Below, one piece after another: positions 43,690 to 53,158 of a stretch of DNA of 53,223 nt. Origin of the DNA: Demequina phytophila (lineage in GTDB: Bacteria; Actinomycetota; Actinomycetes; Actinomycetales; Demequinaceae); NCBI RefSeq assembly GCF_000971135.1, contig NZ_BBLW01000010.1, positions 1 through 53,223 of the forward strand. Reading direction: 5' to 3'. Under the pieces are notes generated by a model that saw only the letters and a program-made list of their open reading frames with translations, did not search any database and was not told where the DNA came from. Each line of letters opens with the position of its first letter. Position 1 is the stretch's first letter. The translations under genes were made by a program, and so were the position numbers.

Positions 43690-45311
43690 ATCTCGGCCCC
43701 CACGGTGGTCCGCAGCCGCTCGGACGCGAGCATGACGGCCGCCGTCACGGCGGCGAGCAGGACGGATGCGGCGAAGGCCATGCCCACATTGTCGATGCCC
43801 GGCCGCGACAGCAGGCGCGCGATGGCGGTCGGCAGGGTGGGCGAGTCGGGTCGAGCGACGAATGCGGTGGCGCCGAACTCGCCCATCGCGATCGCGAAGG
43901 CGAACGCGAGGGAGGCTCCGACCGCGGAGCGCAGGAGCGGCGCGTCGACCCGCCACAGCGCCCGCCACGGGGAGGCGCCCAGCGTCGCGGCGGCGGCGCG
44001 CAGCCGCGGGTCGATCGCTCGCGCCGCGGGGACCAGCGCGCGCACCATGAGCGGCAGCGCGACCACCGCCTGCGCGATGGGCACCAGCCACCACGACCCG
44101 CGCAGGTCGACCCCCAGCACCGAGCGGTTGAGCGTGAGCAGCACGCCCAGGCCCACCACCACCGCGGACACCCCGAGCGGGAGCATCACGAGCGACTCCA
44201 GCCACGAGGCACGTCGCGACGGGCGCGCGACCAGCTGCGCGGTCACGATCCCGACCACGCCCGCGAACACCGTTGCCACCGCCGCCGTCACCAGCGACGT
44301 CACCATCGCCTCCCACACGGGTGCGGACAGCGTCGACCGCATCGGCGGCTCCCCGAACAGCGCCGCATAGTGGTCGAGGCCGTAGCCGCCGGTCACGCGG
44401 AGCGACCGTTCGATCAGCGCGAGCGCCGGCAGCACCAGCAGCACCACGGCGGGAGCGAGCGCCGCCGCGATCCCCGCCCGTTCCCGCGAACCGGGCCGGC
44501 GCATCGTCTCCACGGCGGCCGGCGGGCGCGGCGACCGTGCCCGCGCGCTCACCCACAGGGCGATCCCGACGAACACCACCTGCACCAGCGCGAGCACCGC
44601 CGCCGCGCGGAGGTCGAGGAACTGGTTCACCTGCACGTAGATCTCGGTCTCCACGGTGCGGATGCGGGACCCGCCCAGGATCAGGACCAGCGCGAAGGAC
44701 GTCGAGCAGAACAGCATGACCACCGCGGCGGACGATGCGATGGCGGGCTTGAGCGCGGGCAGCGTCACCCGGGCGAAGGCACGGGCGGGCGAGGCACCCA
44801 GGGTGCGCGCCGCATCGGCCATGCGCGGCGACAGCGACTCCCACGCGCCGCCCACGATGCGCACCACCACCGAGACGTTGAAGAACACGAGCGCGAGGAT
44901 GATCGCCGCCATCGACTGGTCGAGGCCCAGGAAGCCCAGCACGCCCGAGGCGGAGAACAGCGCGGAGAACGCGGCGGCGACCACGATGGTCGGCAGCACG
45001 AACGGCACCGTGACGAGCGCCCGCATCGCGCGGCGTCCCCGCCACTCGAATCGTGACAGCGCCCACGCGGCGGGGATGCCGAGCGCGAGCGAGCCCGCCG
45101 TGCCGGCCAGCGCGAGCACCACGGTGGTGGCGATCGCGCGCAGCGTGCGCTCGGAGGCGAGCACGTCGAGCGCGCCGGCGAGATCGCCGCCCTCGAGGAG
45201 GCCGCGGGCGATCACGGTGCCGGCAGGCCACAGGAAGAACAGCCCGAGGAACGCCACGGGCACGCCCGCGAGCGCCCACCAGAGGCGGGCGCTCGCGGGC
45301 CAGGGGTTCAT
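43686..45311 (-). CDS. thiP: Thiamine ABC transporter permease (two-domain)
   Basis: 541 residues: two fused six-helix permease domains. Each half has an EAA-type coupling loop (DAARTLGASPARAFARVTLPALKPA and AAAATLGASPWRALWRVDAPLLRSA). This duplicated architecture is typical of ThiP/Fe3+-type permeases. Starts 10 bp after the thiB stop. Confidence 0.9.
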   Translation of the reverse strand: MNPWPASARLWWALAGVPVAFLGLFFLWPAGTVIARGLLEGGDLAGALDVLASERTLRAIATTVVLALAGTAGSLALGIPAAWALSRFEWRGRRAMRALVTVPFVLPTIVVAAAFSALFSASGVLGFLGLDQSMAAIILALVFFNVSVVVRIVGGAWESLSPRMADAARTLGASPARAFARVTLPALKPAIASSAAVVMLFCSTSFALVLILGGSRIRTVETEIYVQVNQFLDLRAAAVLALVQVVFVGIALWVSARARSPRPPAAVETMRRPGSRERAGIAAALAPAVVLLVLPALALIERSLRVTGGYGLDHYAALFGEPPMRSTLSAPVWEAMVTSLVTAAVATVFAGVVGIVTAQLVARPSRRASWLESLVMLPLGVSAVVVGLGVLLTLNRSVLGVDLRGSWWLVPIAQAVVALPLMVRALVPAARAIDPRLRAAAATLGASPWRALWRVDAPLLRSAVGASLAFAFAIAMGEFGATAFVARPDSPTLPTAIARLLSRPGIDNVGMAFAASVLLAAVTAAVMLASERLRTTVGAEI

Positions 45312-45321
45312 CGGGGTGTGC

Positions 45322-46404
45322 TCAGTCGAGGACCGTGGCGGTCCACTCGTCGATCCATGCGTCGCGGTTCGCGTCGATCTCCGCGGCGTCGAGCGTGTAC
45401 GGCGCGTCCGCGAGGGGCGCGAACTCGACCCACTCGGCGGGCAGCTCCACGGAGGTGGAGACCGGGTAGACGTACATGCTCTCCGGCATGGAGGCCTGGA
45501 CCTCGTCGGAGAGCAACCAGTCGACCACGGCCTGCGCGCCCGCGGGGTTATCGGCCCCCTCGAGCACGCCCGCGTACTCGACCTGGCGGAAGCAGGTGTC
45601 GAGCATCGCGGCGGTGGTGGGCTCGCCGTCGATCACCTCGGACGGGGGCGAGGAGGCGTAGCTCAGCACCACCGGGTAGTCGCCGCCGTAGTTGGGGGCG
45701 GAGAAGTCCGTGAAGTAGGTGTCGGACCACGAGGCCGTGACGCGGAGGTCGTTGGCGCGCATCGCCTCCCACCAGTCGAGCCACGAGTCGCCCATCGCGG
45801 CCTGGGTCGCGAGCATGAACGCGAGGCCGGGGGACGAGGTCGCGGGGTTGGTGACGGACACCTGACCCGCGTACCGCGCGTCGGTGAGGTCGTCGAGCGT
45901 GGGCGCGCCGTCGGGGAAGGCCGCGAGGTCGTAGTTGAGGCAGACGTCGGAGAAGTCGACCGCGGTGAGCAGGTCCTCGGCGCCGGGGATCGCGTACTCG
46001 GCGGAGTCGCCGGCCGCGGGTGCCGTGCTCGCGTACGGGGCGAGGACGCCGCCGTCGATCGCGCGCGACGCGAACGTGTTGTCGATGCCGTAGACCGCGT
46101 CGCCCAGCGGCGCGTCCTTGGTCAGCACCAGCTGGTTCACCAGCGTGCCGGCGTCGCCGGGCTGCACCAGCTCGACGTCCAGGCCCGACTCGGCCTCGAA
46201 GGCGGCCAGCGCATCGTCCGGCACGTAGAAGCTGTCGTGGGTGACCAAGCGGACGGTGCCGCCCAGGGGTGCCTCGGCCTGTGCGGTCTCCGTCGCCTCG
46301 GCGGTTGACGATGCGCCGGGCTCGGTCGCCTGCGAACAGGCGGCCAGGGCGAGGGTCAGGCTGGTGGCTGCGGCCGTGACGGCCGCGGTGCGCGTGATGC
46401 GCAT
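45322..46404 (-). CDS. thiB: Thiamine ABC transporter substrate-binding lipoprotein
   Basis: 360 residues. Signal peptide with lipobox LALAAC (Cys near residue 23). The mature protein starts LGGTVRLVTHDSFYVPDDALAAFEAESGLDVELVQPGDAGTLVNQLVLTKDAPLGDAVYGIDNTF, characteristic of ThiB/TbpA. Binds thiamine/TMP/TPP outside the membrane. ATG 46404 is read under control of the TPP riboswitch and a hairpin that masks its ribosome site. Confidence 0.93.
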   Translation of the reverse strand: MRITRTAAVTAAATSLTLALAACSQATEPGASSTAEATETAQAEAPLGGTVRLVTHDSFYVPDDALAAFEAESGLDVELVQPGDAGTLVNQLVLTKDAPLGDAVYGIDNTFASRAIDGGVLAPYASTAPAAGDSAEYAIPGAEDLLTAVDFSDVCLNYDLAAFPDGAPTLDDLTDARYAGQVSVTNPATSSPGLAFMLATQAAMGDSWLDWWEAMRANDLRVTASWSDTYFTDFSAPNYGGDYPVVLSYASSPPSEVIDGEPTTAAMLDTCFRQVEYAGVLEGADNPAGAQAVVDWLLSDEVQASMPESMYVYPVSTSVELPAEWVEFAPLADAPYTLDAAEIDANRDAWIDEWTATVLD

Positions 46405-46411
46405 GGGTTTT

Positions 46412-46428
46412 CCTCCCGGAATAGGAGG
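46412..46428 (-). promoter_or_regulatory. Hairpin sequestering the thiB ribosome binding site
   Basis: CCTCC (46428-46424) can pair with GGAGG (46416-46412) around a 7-nt loop; the right arm is the thiB Shine-Dalgarno, 7 nt before the ATG. Suggests the riboswitch controls translation. Confidence 0.6.
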
Positions 46429-46437
46429 GGACGAGAC

Positions 46438-46544
46438 TCGACTCCCTACGCCGGTGCGAGCCGGATCAGGTTCGAGGGTCTGCGGCGTTCCGCACTCTCA
46501 GCGCCCTGGTTCCTCCGGTGGTCCCGGCGGAGGCGCTCCCCTGT
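46438..46544 (-). ncRNA. TPP riboswitch (THI element)
   Basis: Minus strand shows the conserved TPP aptamer: ACAGGGGAGCGCC at the 5' end, GGCGCTGAGAGTGC (CTGAGA at 46501-46496), GACCCTCGAACCTGATCCGG and the closing CGTAGGGAG. Located between a -10 box and thiB; binding TPP should shut off thiamine uptake. Confidence 0.95.
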
Positions 46545-46555
46545 CGTGTCCGGCC

Positions 46556-46561
46556 AGGATA
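46556..46561 (-). promoter_or_regulatory. -10 box of the thi operon
   Basis: Minus strand TATCCT, about 12 nt before the first conserved base of the riboswitch. No clear -35. Confidence 0.55.
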
Positions 46562-46609
46562 GCGCGGGTGTCGCGGCGCTCGGTGCCCCGAGATCTCCGG
46601 TGGCGCCGC

Positions 46610-47461
46610 TCAGTCGATGGTGAGCGAGTTGAGGACCGTCTCGACGTTCTCCACGCCCGAGCCCAGGGTGTCGGAACCGGTCGAGTAGACGAGCACCTGG
46701 CGCTCGCCGTCGACCACCACGCCGACCGCGTTGGTCGAGATGAGGTCGTAGTACGGGTGCTCGTACTCGGCGAGGTAGGCGGTCAACCCGGAGGAGGTGC
46801 GCACCGCGCCCTGCGCGGTCGTGGTGACGTCCTCGAAGCCGGCCGTCGCGGAGGAGATGAAGGCGGTGGTCTCGACGCGGGCGACGCTCGGACCGCCCGT
46901 GTCGACCGCGCTGATCACCATGAGCATCACGCCGCCGGTCTCGACGTCGCCGGCTGTCAGCCACGCGCCGTCGACGTGCACGTCGACGTCGAGCGGGCCG
47001 GCCATCTGGTCCTCCATCTCGGAGACGCCGATGATGTCCGTGACGTCCTCCCATGCGGGGTCGACGGCGATGGTGCCGCCACCCTCGAGGACGTCCTGAG
47101 TCGACCATCCGTCGCCCGGGGCTGCGGTGAGCTCGCGCCCACCCGCCTCCGACGCCGCGTCGGCGAGCTCCGGCACGATCATCGCGATCGCCCCGCCGAT
47201 CAGCCCGAGCAGGACGACAGCGCCCGCGATCGACCAGCCCACGATCGCGCCCACGCGAGCACGCGGAGCCGTGGACGATCGCTGGTCGCGGACCGCAGGG
47301 TCGATCACGCGGTGCGTGCCCCACTCGCGACCGTCCCAGTAGCGCTGCTGGCCGGCCTGCTCCGGGTCCGGATACCAGCCTGCCGGCGGAAGCTCAGGTG
47401 CGGGGGCGACGGCCGCGGGCGCGGCGAAGTCGGTGGCCGAGGTCGGCTGCTGGTCGGTCAT
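46610..47461 (-). CDS. DUF2510 membrane protein
   Basis: 283 residues from ATG 47461. Residues about 28-55 (LPPAGWYPDPEQAGQQRYWDGREWGTH) are the DUF2510 motif, a short tryptophan-rich actinobacterial domain; a single transmembrane segment follows (VGAIVGWSIAGAVVLLGLIGGAIAMIV, about 75-100) and an exported C-terminal part of unknown fold. Function not established. A -10-like TAGACT (47498-47493) lies about 30 bp upstream. Confidence 0.82.
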   Translation of the reverse strand: MTDQQPTSATDFAAPAAVAPAPELPPAGWYPDPEQAGQQRYWDGREWGTHRVIDPAVRDQRSSTAPRARVGAIVGWSIAGAVVLLGLIGGAIAMIVPELADAASEAGGRELTAAPGDGWSTQDVLEGGGTIAVDPAWEDVTDIIGVSEMEDQMAGPLDVDVHVDGAWLTAGDVETGGVMLMVISAVDTGGPSVARVETTAFISSATAGFEDVTTTAQGAVRTSSGLTAYLAEYEHPYYDLISTNAVGVVVDGERQVLVYSTGSDTLGSGVENVETVLNSLTID

Positions 47462-47566
47462 CGTTCCCCCTGGTGACACCCTGTTGCCGGGGAGTCTAGG
47501 GGAGGACCCGTGACCAATGGCACGGTGTGACGCGCCCCACGCGTCTCTTGCGCCGAATGACCGGGC

Positions 47567-48139
47567 TCAGATGTCGATGCGGTGGAAGTTCTGGAAGCTC
47601 TTCGACGCGGTGGGGCCCCGCTGGCCGCGGTAGCGCGAGCCGTAGCGGTCGGAGCCGTACGGGTGCTCGGCGGGCGAGGACAGGCGGAAGAAGCACAGCT
47701 GGCCGATCTTCATGCCCGGCCACAGGTTGATGGGCAGCGTCGCAGTGTTGGAGAGCTCGAGCGTGACGTTGCCCTCGAAGCCGGGGTCGATGAAGCCGGC
47801 GGTCGAGTGCGTGAGGAGGCCCAGCCGCCCCAGCGAGGACTTCCCCTCGAGGCGAGCCGCGATGTCGTCGGGCAGCGTCACCGACTCGTACGTGGACCCG
47901 AGCACGAACTCGCCGGGGTGCAGCACGAACGGCCCGTCGCTGATGTCGACCAGGCGCGTGAGCTCGGGCTGCTCGGCGGCCGGGTCGATCGCCGCGTACT
48001 TGTGGTTGTCGAACACGCGGAAGTAGCGGTCGAGGCGCACGTCGATGGAGGAGGGCTGGATCATGTCGGGGTCCCACGGGTCGAGGGCGACCCTGCCCGC
48101 CGTGATCTCAGCGCGGATGTCGCGGTCCGAGAGCAGCAT
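47567..48139 (-). CDS. dcd: dCTP deaminase
   Basis: 190 residues from ATG 48139. [12 protein letters not shown] at the start, [49 protein letters not shown] (catalytic Glu and Arg region) and [34 protein letters not shown] at the end, all diagnostic. Converts dCTP to dUTP, or directly to dUMP in the bifunctional actinobacterial form. Leaderless start. Confidence 0.95.
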   Translation of the reverse strand: MLLSDRDIRAEITAGRVALDPWDPDMIQPSSIDVRLDRYFRVFDNHKYAAIDPAAEQPELTRLVDISDGPFVLHPGEFVLGSTYESVTLPDDIAARLEGKSSLGRLGLLTHSTAGFIDPGFEGNVTLELSNTATLPINLWPGMKIGQLCFFRLSSPAEHPYGSDRYGSRYRGQRGPTASKSFQNFHRIDI

Positions 48140-48146
48140 GGTGCCC

Positions 48147-48152
48147 AACCTA
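48147..48152 (-). promoter_or_regulatory. -10 box of leaderless dcd
   Basis: TAGGTT, 7 nt before the ATG. GCATCGTCC lies 14 bp further upstream. Confidence 0.55.
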
Positions 48153-48239
48153 GTGCGCGCGCCCGGACGATGCGAGGGTCGACGCCCATCGGTGCGGCCA
48201 TCAGGGCGATCCCCGATGCGGCGCGACGCGGCCCTTGGC

Positions 48240-48245
48240 TACGGT
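48240..48245 (+). promoter_or_regulatory. -10 box of the small membrane protein gene
   Basis: TACGGT, 6 nt before GTG 48252; no ribosome binding site. Confidence 0.45.
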
Positions 48246-48251
48246 CTCCCC

Positions 48252-48857
48252 GTGCAACCCGTCCTGTCGTCCTTTCTCCGCGTGGTGCTCACCGCGTGGG
48301 TCGCGCTCCTCCTGGGCGGGCTGACCCCGGTGGCGCAAGGGGTGCTGCCCGACGAGGTGGCGTCCCTCGCCAACTCGGTCGCCGGGTGGACCGTGCCCAC
48401 GGCCGCGCTCGTCTGGTGGCTCGCCCGCTCCCGCGTCGAGGCCGCCCTGGGCGGCGCGGTCGCGTTCGTGGCGCTCACGCTCGGCTACTCCGTGGTGTCC
48501 GACTGGCGCGGGGAGCAGTTCGACCCGACGTTCTGGGCGACCATCGGGATCGTGGCGGGTCCCGTGATCGGGCTCGCGGCTCACGCGCTGCGGCGTCCCG
48601 CGCGGGAGGCGGCGGTGGGCGCCGGCGTGCTGTCCGGCGTGCTGGTCGGGGAGGCGGTCTACGGCCTCACCGTGATCGCGGACACCACCAGCCCGGTGTT
48701 CTGGTGGATCTGCGCGGCCGCCGGGGTGATCCTTCTCGGCGCGATGTGCGCGAGGCTCGCTCGCCCCGGGGCCATCGTGCTCGCGTGCGGCACCTCTGCC
48801 GCCGTCGCGGGGGCGTTCGTGGTCGCGTACCGCCTGCTCGGAGGGGTCGGCGCCTGA
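48252..48857 (+). CDS. Small polytopic membrane protein (DUF6518-like)
   Basis: 201 residues, GTG start in leaderless context. About six hydrophobic segments ([125 protein letters not shown]). Resembles DUF6518 proteins of actinobacteria, function unknown. Divergent from dcd. Confidence 0.62.
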   Translation: MQPVLSSFLRVVLTAWVALLLGGLTPVAQGVLPDEVASLANSVAGWTVPTAALVWWLARSRVEAALGGAVAFVALTLGYSVVSDWRGEQFDPTFWATIGIVAGPVIGLAAHALRRPAREAAVGAGVLSGVLVGEAVYGLTVIADTTSPVFWWICAAAGVILLGAMCARLARPGAIVLACGTSAAVAGAFVVAYRLLGGVGA

Positions 48858-48876
48858 CGGCCGCGGCTCGAGGCGG

Positions 48877-49161
48877 CTACTCCCCGCCGGGCCGGCGGCG
48901 GCGCTGCTGCTCGTTGAGCCACACCTGGTAGGCGGGGTCGTCGTCGGGGGCGATCGGCGCGGGCGGCATCGGGTGCTGCGTGGGCCCGCCGAGCAGCTTG
49001 AGGAGGATCCACGCGCCGGCCCCGACCCACGGCACCAGCAGGATGATGAGGATCCACGCCGCCTTCGGCAGATGCTGCGGGTGATCCGAGGGCTGCTGCA
49101 CCACGTCGGCGAGCGCGTAGACCGTCATCGCGATGTACAGCAGCAGGGGCAGCAGGCGCAT
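48877..49161 (-). CDS. Phospholipase D-nuclease N-terminal-like small membrane protein
   Basis: 94 residues. Two membrane segments ([18 protein letters not shown] and [27 protein letters not shown]), the PLDc_N pattern seen alone in many small actinobacterial proteins, followed by a Pro-rich and basic tail ([10 protein letters not shown]). Function unknown. Leaderless start: TACATT (49173-49168) 6 nt before ATG. Confidence 0.75.
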   Translation of the reverse strand: MRLLPLLLYIAMTVYALADVVQQPSDHPQHLPKAAWILIILLVPWVGAGAWILLKLLGGPTQHPMPPAPIAPDDDPAYQVWLNEQQRRRRPGGE

Positions 49162-49167
49162 GATCGG

Positions 49168-49173
49168 AATGTA
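49168..49173 (-). promoter_or_regulatory. -10 box of the PLDc_N gene
   Basis: Minus strand TACATT ending 6 nt before the ATG. Confidence 0.5.
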
Positions 49174-49247
49174 GCGGTCCTGACGTCCCGGAATCCAGTG
49201 GTCTCCCAGGGGAATCGTGGGCGCCGTGGTGCCCGGCCCCGCGCAGG

Positions 49248-49285
49248 GGGACGATGCTCCGGTCGCCCGGCCCGTGCATCGTCCC
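49248..49285. repeat. Inverted pair of GGGACGATGC motifs in a divergent intergenic region
   Basis: GGGACGATGC (49248-49257) and GCATCGTCCC (49276-49285), 18-nt loop. Unlike the pair at 17183 it is not between convergent genes, but between the starts of the PLDc_N and GH94 genes. Confidence 0.75.
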
Positions 49286-49327
49286 GCGGTCCGGTGGTGG
49301 GGTTCACGGACCCTTCCGGCCCCCTCG

Positions 49328-49341
49328 TGAGAGCGCTCTCT
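49328..49341. promoter_or_regulatory. CebR-like operator upstream of cellobiose phosphorylase
   Basis: TGAGAGCGCTCTCT contains the perfect 12-bp palindrome GAGAGCGCTCTC and matches 11 of 14 bases of the CebR box TGGGAGCGCTCCCA that controls cellulose/cellobiose genes in Streptomyces and relatives. Lies about 95 bp before the GH94 start. Confidence 0.75.
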
Positions 49342-49350
49342 CGCAAAAAA

Positions 49351-49362
49351 CGAATCGTTTCG
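49351..49362. promoter_or_regulatory. Second LacI-type palindrome upstream of cellobiose phosphorylase
   Basis: CGAATCGTTTCG, palindromic at 10 of 12 positions around CG, 10 bp after the CebR-like site. Suggests a second LacI-family regulator or tandem control. TAAGGT at 49364-49369 just downstream could be the -10. Confidence 0.5.
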
Positions 49363-49434
49363 ATAAGGTGGATCCCGACACTCAGCCGGAGGCGCCGCAC
49401 GGATGCGCGCGCCCCGACACGAAAGGCACCGCCC

Positions 49435-51858
49435 ATGCAGTTCGGCCACTTCGACGACGAGGCCCGCGAGTACGTCATCACGACGCCGCACACCCCCTAC
49501 CCGTGGATCAACTACCTGGGCGCCCAGGACTTCTTCGGTCTCGTGTCGCACACGGGCGGCGGGTACTCCTTCTACCGCGACGCCAAGCTGCGTCGCCTCA
49601 CGCGCTACCGCTACAACAACGTGCCGGTGGACGACGGCGGTCGCTACTTCTCCATCAACGACGGCGGCGACGTGTGGAGCCCCGGCTTCCGTCCGTACAA
49701 GACCGAGCTCGACTCCTTCGAGACGCGCCACGGTATGGGCTACACGCGCATCACGGGCTCGCGGAACGGTCTCGAGGCGAGCGTCCTGCTGTTCGTGCCG
49801 GTGGATGTCAACGCGGAGATCCACCGCGTCGAGCTGACCAACACGTCCGACGCCCCGAAGTCCTTCTCGCTGTTCAGCTTCCTCGAGTTCAACCTGTGGA
49901 ACGCCGAGGACGACCAGACCAACTACCAGCGCAACCTCTCGATCGGCGAGGTCGAGGTGGTCGACGGCGCGATCTATCACAAGACCGAGTACCGCGAGCG
50001 TCGCGACCACTACGCCGTCTACGGCGTGAACGCCGAGATCGCGGGCTTCGACACGGACCGCGACACGTTCCTCGGGTTCGGCAACGGCTTCGACGAGGCC
50101 GCCGTGCCGCACGCCGGGAAGGCGGGCAACTCGGTGGCGTCCGGCTGGTACCCGATCGCCTCGCACCAGCTCGCGGTCGAGCTCGCCCCGGGCGAGTCGA
50201 AGGCCTTCACGTTCGTGCTCGGTTACCTGGAGAACCCGCGCGACGACAAGTGGGAGGCGCCCGGCGTCATCCGCAAGGACGGCGCCCGCGAGCTGCTCGC
50301 CCGCTTCGCCACGGACTCCCAGACGATGGACGAGTTCGCCAAGCTCAACGCCTACTGGGACGGCCTGCTGGGCTCGTACACCGTCGAGTCGGGCCACGAG
50401 AAGCTCGACCGCATGGTCAACATCTGGAACCAGTACCAGTGCATGGTGACCTACAACATGTCGCGCTCGGCGTCGTTCTTCGAGACCGGCATGGGCCGAG
50501 GCATGGGCTTCCGCGACTCGTCGCAGGACCTCCTCGGATTCGTGCACCTGGTCCCCGAGCGCGCCCGCGAGCGCATCATCGACATCGCGTCGACGCAGTT
50601 CGAGGACGGCAGCGCGTACCACCAGTACCAGCCGCTCACCAAGCGCGGCAACCACACGCTGGGCTCGGGCTTCAACGACGACCCGCTGTGGCTGATCCTC
50701 GGCGTCGCCGCCTACATCAAGGAGACGGGCGACTTCGCGATCCTCGACGAGATGGTCCCGTTCGACAACGACGAGACCAAGGCCGCCTCCCTCATGGAGC
50801 ACCTCAAGCGCTCGTTCGACCACCCGCTCAACAACGTCGGCCCGCACGGCCTGCCGCTCATCGGCCGCGCCGACTGGAACGACTGCCTCAACCTCAACTG
50901 CTTCTCCACCGAGCCCGGCGAGTCCTTCCAGACCACCGGCAACCGCACCGGCGGCGTCGCCGAGTCGATCTTCATCGCGGGCATGTTCGCCGCGATCGGC
51001 CCCGACTACGCGGCGCTCGCGCGCCGTCGTGGGGACGATGCCGAGGCCGAGCGGGCGGAGAAGGCCGTCGAGGAGATGAAGGCCGCCGTCATCGAGCACG
51101 GCTGGGACGGCGAGTGGTTCCTGCGCGCCTACGACTACTTCGGCAACAAGGTGGGCTCCGCCGAGAACCCCGAGGGTCAGATCTGGATCGAGCCCCAGGG
51201 CTTCTGCATCATGGGCGGCATCGGCGTCGAGGAGGGCCTCGCGGACAAGGCGCTCGACGCGGTGGAGGAGCGCCTGGGAACCGACCACGGCATCGTGCTC
51301 CTCAACCCGGCCTACACCGACTACCACGTGGAGCTGGGCGAGGTGACGTCCTACCCGCCGGGCTACAAGGAGAACGCGGGCATCTTCTGCCACAACAACC
51401 CGTGGGTCATCATCGCGGAGACCGTGGTGGGTCGTTCCGAGCAGGCGTGGGACCACTACAAGCGCATCACCCCCGCGTACCGCGAGGAGATCTCCGAGGT
51501 GCACCGCCTCGAGCCGTACGTGTACGCGCAGATGATCGCCGGCAAGGATGCGGTCCGCCATGGCGAGGCGAAGAACTCGTGGCTCACCGGCACGGCGTCG
51601 TGGAACTTCGTCACGGTGTCCCAGTACCTGCTGGGCGTGCGGGCGGACTACGACGGCCTGGTGGTCGACCCGTGCATCGGCGCCGAGGTGTCCGAGTTCA
51701 CCGTCCGCCGCGTGGTCCGCGGCGCGACCTACGTCATCAAGGTGACCAACTCCGGCGGCAAGGGCGCGTCGCTCACCGTGGACGGCCAGCCCATCGACGG
51801 CACCCTGGTGCCGTACGCGGCTCCCGGTGCCGTGGTCGAGGTGGTCGCCACCGTCTAG
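49435..51858 (+). CDS. Cellobiose phosphorylase, GH94
   Basis: 807 residues, close to the about 820 of the Cellulomonas enzymes, no signal peptide. Splits cellobiose with phosphate to glucose-1-phosphate and glucose in the cytosol. N-terminal [54 protein letters not shown] with catalytic Asp (about D483), [11 protein letters not shown] and [16 protein letters not shown] [36 protein letters not shown] are all GH94 features. ATG 49435 follows AAAGG. One GGGACGATGC copy (51032, GDDAEAE) lies in a surface-type insertion. Followed by a hairpin. Confidence 0.95.
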   Translation: MQFGHFDDEAREYVITTPHTPYPWINYLGAQDFFGLVSHTGGGYSFYRDAKLRRLTRYRYNNVPVDDGGRYFSINDGGDVWSPGFRPYKTELDSFETRHGMGYTRITGSRNGLEASVLLFVPVDVNAEIHRVELTNTSDAPKSFSLFSFLEFNLWNAEDDQTNYQRNLSIGEVEVVDGAIYHKTEYRERRDHYAVYGVNAEIAGFDTDRDTFLGFGNGFDEAAVPHAGKAGNSVASGWYPIASHQLAVELAPGESKAFTFVLGYLENPRDDKWEAPGVIRKDGARELLARFATDSQTMDEFAKLNAYWDGLLGSYTVESGHEKLDRMVNIWNQYQCMVTYNMSRSASFFETGMGRGMGFRDSSQDLLGFVHLVPERARERIIDIASTQFEDGSAYHQYQPLTKRGNHTLGSGFNDDPLWLILGVAAYIKETGDFAILDEMVPFDNDETKAASLMEHLKRSFDHPLNNVGPHGLPLIGRADWNDCLNLNCFSTEPGESFQTTGNRTGGVAESIFIAGMFAAIGPDYAALARRRGDDAEAERAEKAVEEMKAAVIEHGWDGEWFLRAYDYFGNKVGSAENPEGQIWIEPQGFCIMGGIGVEEGLADKALDAVEERLGTDHGIVLLNPAYTDYHVELGEVTSYPPGYKENAGIFCHNNPWVIIAETVVGRSEQAWDHYKRITPAYREEISEVHRLEPYVYAQMIAGKDAVRHGEAKNSWLTGTASWNFVTVSQYLLGVRADYDGLVVDPCIGAEVSEFTVRRVVRGATYVIKVTNSGGKGASLTVDGQPIDGTLVPYAAPGAVVEVVATV

Positions 51859-51873
51859 CCGTTCCTTCCAGGT

Positions 51874-51908
51874 CGCGAGGGCGTCGCAGCGGGTGCGGCG
51901 CCCTCGCG
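51874..51908 (+). terminator. Hairpin after cellobiose phosphorylase
   Basis: CGCGAGGGCG pairs perfectly with CGCCCTCGCG around a 15-nt loop, 15 nt after the stop. Confidence 0.7.
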
Positions 51909-51973
51909 CATACCCCGGGGGGTGCCGGGTCCCGGCGCGGCCGTGGCACACTTCGCGTGAACAGGGGAGGGCG

Positions 51974-53158
51974 ATGGCCGAGCCGAGCGTCGAGGAGGCG
52001 TACCGGGAGTCCGGTGCGCTGGTGCTCACTCTCGCGCTGCGCGCGCTCGGCTCCGTGGAGGACGCGGAGGACGTGGTCCGCCGCGTGTTCGCCTCCGCCG
52101 CCGCGGGCGGCTCGCTCGAGCCGCGAGACCTGCTCCACGACGCGGCGGACCGCATCACCGGGGACCTCGAGCGTCGCGTGCGCTCCAAGCTGTCGACCCT
52201 CGACGACGAGCGTGTCGTGTCCGAGGGTCTCACCGACGACCGCGCCGTGGTCGCCGAGGCGGATCGCATCCTCGTGCGCGCGTCGCTCGACCGGCTGCCG
52301 GCCGAGGACCGTGAGGCGCTCGAGCGCGCGCTCATCCACGGTGTCCCGCGCTACGAGCTCGCGCTCGCGACGGGACTCTCGGAGGAGGAGCTGGAGGTGC
52401 GTCTGCGCGACGCGTTGCTCGCGCTGTGGCATGGGACCCCGCCCGGCGAGGGTCACACCTCCGTCCAGGGGCTGGCCTCCCGCGCGCTCGGAATCCGGGT
52501 CGCGGACGGCGGGCAGCAGCACATCGCGGGGTGCACGGAGTGCCGTGCCGCGTGGCGCTCTCTCAACGACCTCGTCGGGGCGGTCACCCGGCTGCCGGCC
52601 GCGGGCCCGGTGGTACCGCCGCGTGCGGGCCTCTGGGACGAGGTGCGCCGCGCCGTCGACGCCGGACCTCCCGAGGACGAGTCGGACTGGCGCGACGAGG
52701 CCCGCGACGACGCGCGCCGCGCGCAGCGTCGACGCATGCTCGTCATGGCCGCGGCGGTGGTCGCCGCGAGCGTGTTCGCCGGCCTCGCGGTGGTGCTCTC
52801 CCAGGTCCTCGCCGAGCCGGAGCCGGCAGCGATCGCGCGGGCGTCCCTCGAGGATCCGAGGTCCGCGGGGGTCGATGCCGGCACCGCACGCCTCGTCGAG
52901 GCCGCCGACGGGAGCCAGGCGATCGTGGTCGACGGGCCCTATGCCGAGTATCCGGACGCGAATCTCGAGCTGTGGGTGACCCCGACGGGCGGCGAGCCGG
53001 TCTCGCTGGGCCAGGTGTCGTCGGGCCACTACGAGGTGGCGCTGCCGCCCGGTCTCGAGGTCGGTTCCGGGACCGTGGTGGAGATCAGCCGCGAGCCATG
53101 GGACGGAGATCAGGACCCGAGCGGCGACGTGATCGCCCGGGGCGCCTTCGGGGGCTGA
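51974..53158 (+). CDS. Degenerate sigma factor fused to RskA-type anti-sigma factor
   Basis: 394 residues. Residues about 5-155 follow sigma regions 2 and 4 (VEDAEDVVRRVFASAAAGG, LPAEDREALERALIHGVPRYELALATGLSEEELEVRLRDALLALW) but region 2 lacks the usual aromatic promoter-melting motif, so DNA-melting activity is doubtful. A zinc anti-sigma motif H183-x3-C187-x2-C190 follows, then a transmembrane segment (about 255-278) and an exported domain (about 290-394, IVVDGPYAEYPDANLELWVTPTGGEPVSLGQVSSGHYEVALPP) of the anti-sigma-K RskA type. ATG 51974 follows GGGGAGGG. Same overall plan as the protein at 32828-35869 without the repeat. Confidence 0.78.
   Translation: MAEPSVEEAYRESGALVLTLALRALGSVEDAEDVVRRVFASAAAGGSLEPRDLLHDAADRITGDLERRVRSKLSTLDDERVVSEGLTDDRAVVAEADRILVRASLDRLPAEDREALERALIHGVPRYELALATGLSEEELEVRLRDALLALWHGTPPGEGHTSVQGLASRALGIRVADGGQQHIAGCTECRAAWRSLNDLVGAVTRLPAAGPVVPPRAGLWDEVRRAVDAGPPEDESDWRDEARDDARRAQRRRMLVMAAAVVAASVFAGLAVVLSQVLAEPEPAAIARASLEDPRSAGVDAGTARLVEAADGSQAIVVDGPYAEYPDANLELWVTPTGGEPVSLGQVSSGHYEVALPPGLEVGSGTVVEISREPWDGDQDPSGDVIARGAFGG

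Noticed and set aside
48140..48148. TTG start for dcd three codons upstream
   Set aside because: That codon lies inside the -10 box TAGGTT; the ATG at 48139 fits the leaderless pattern and the family N-terminus.
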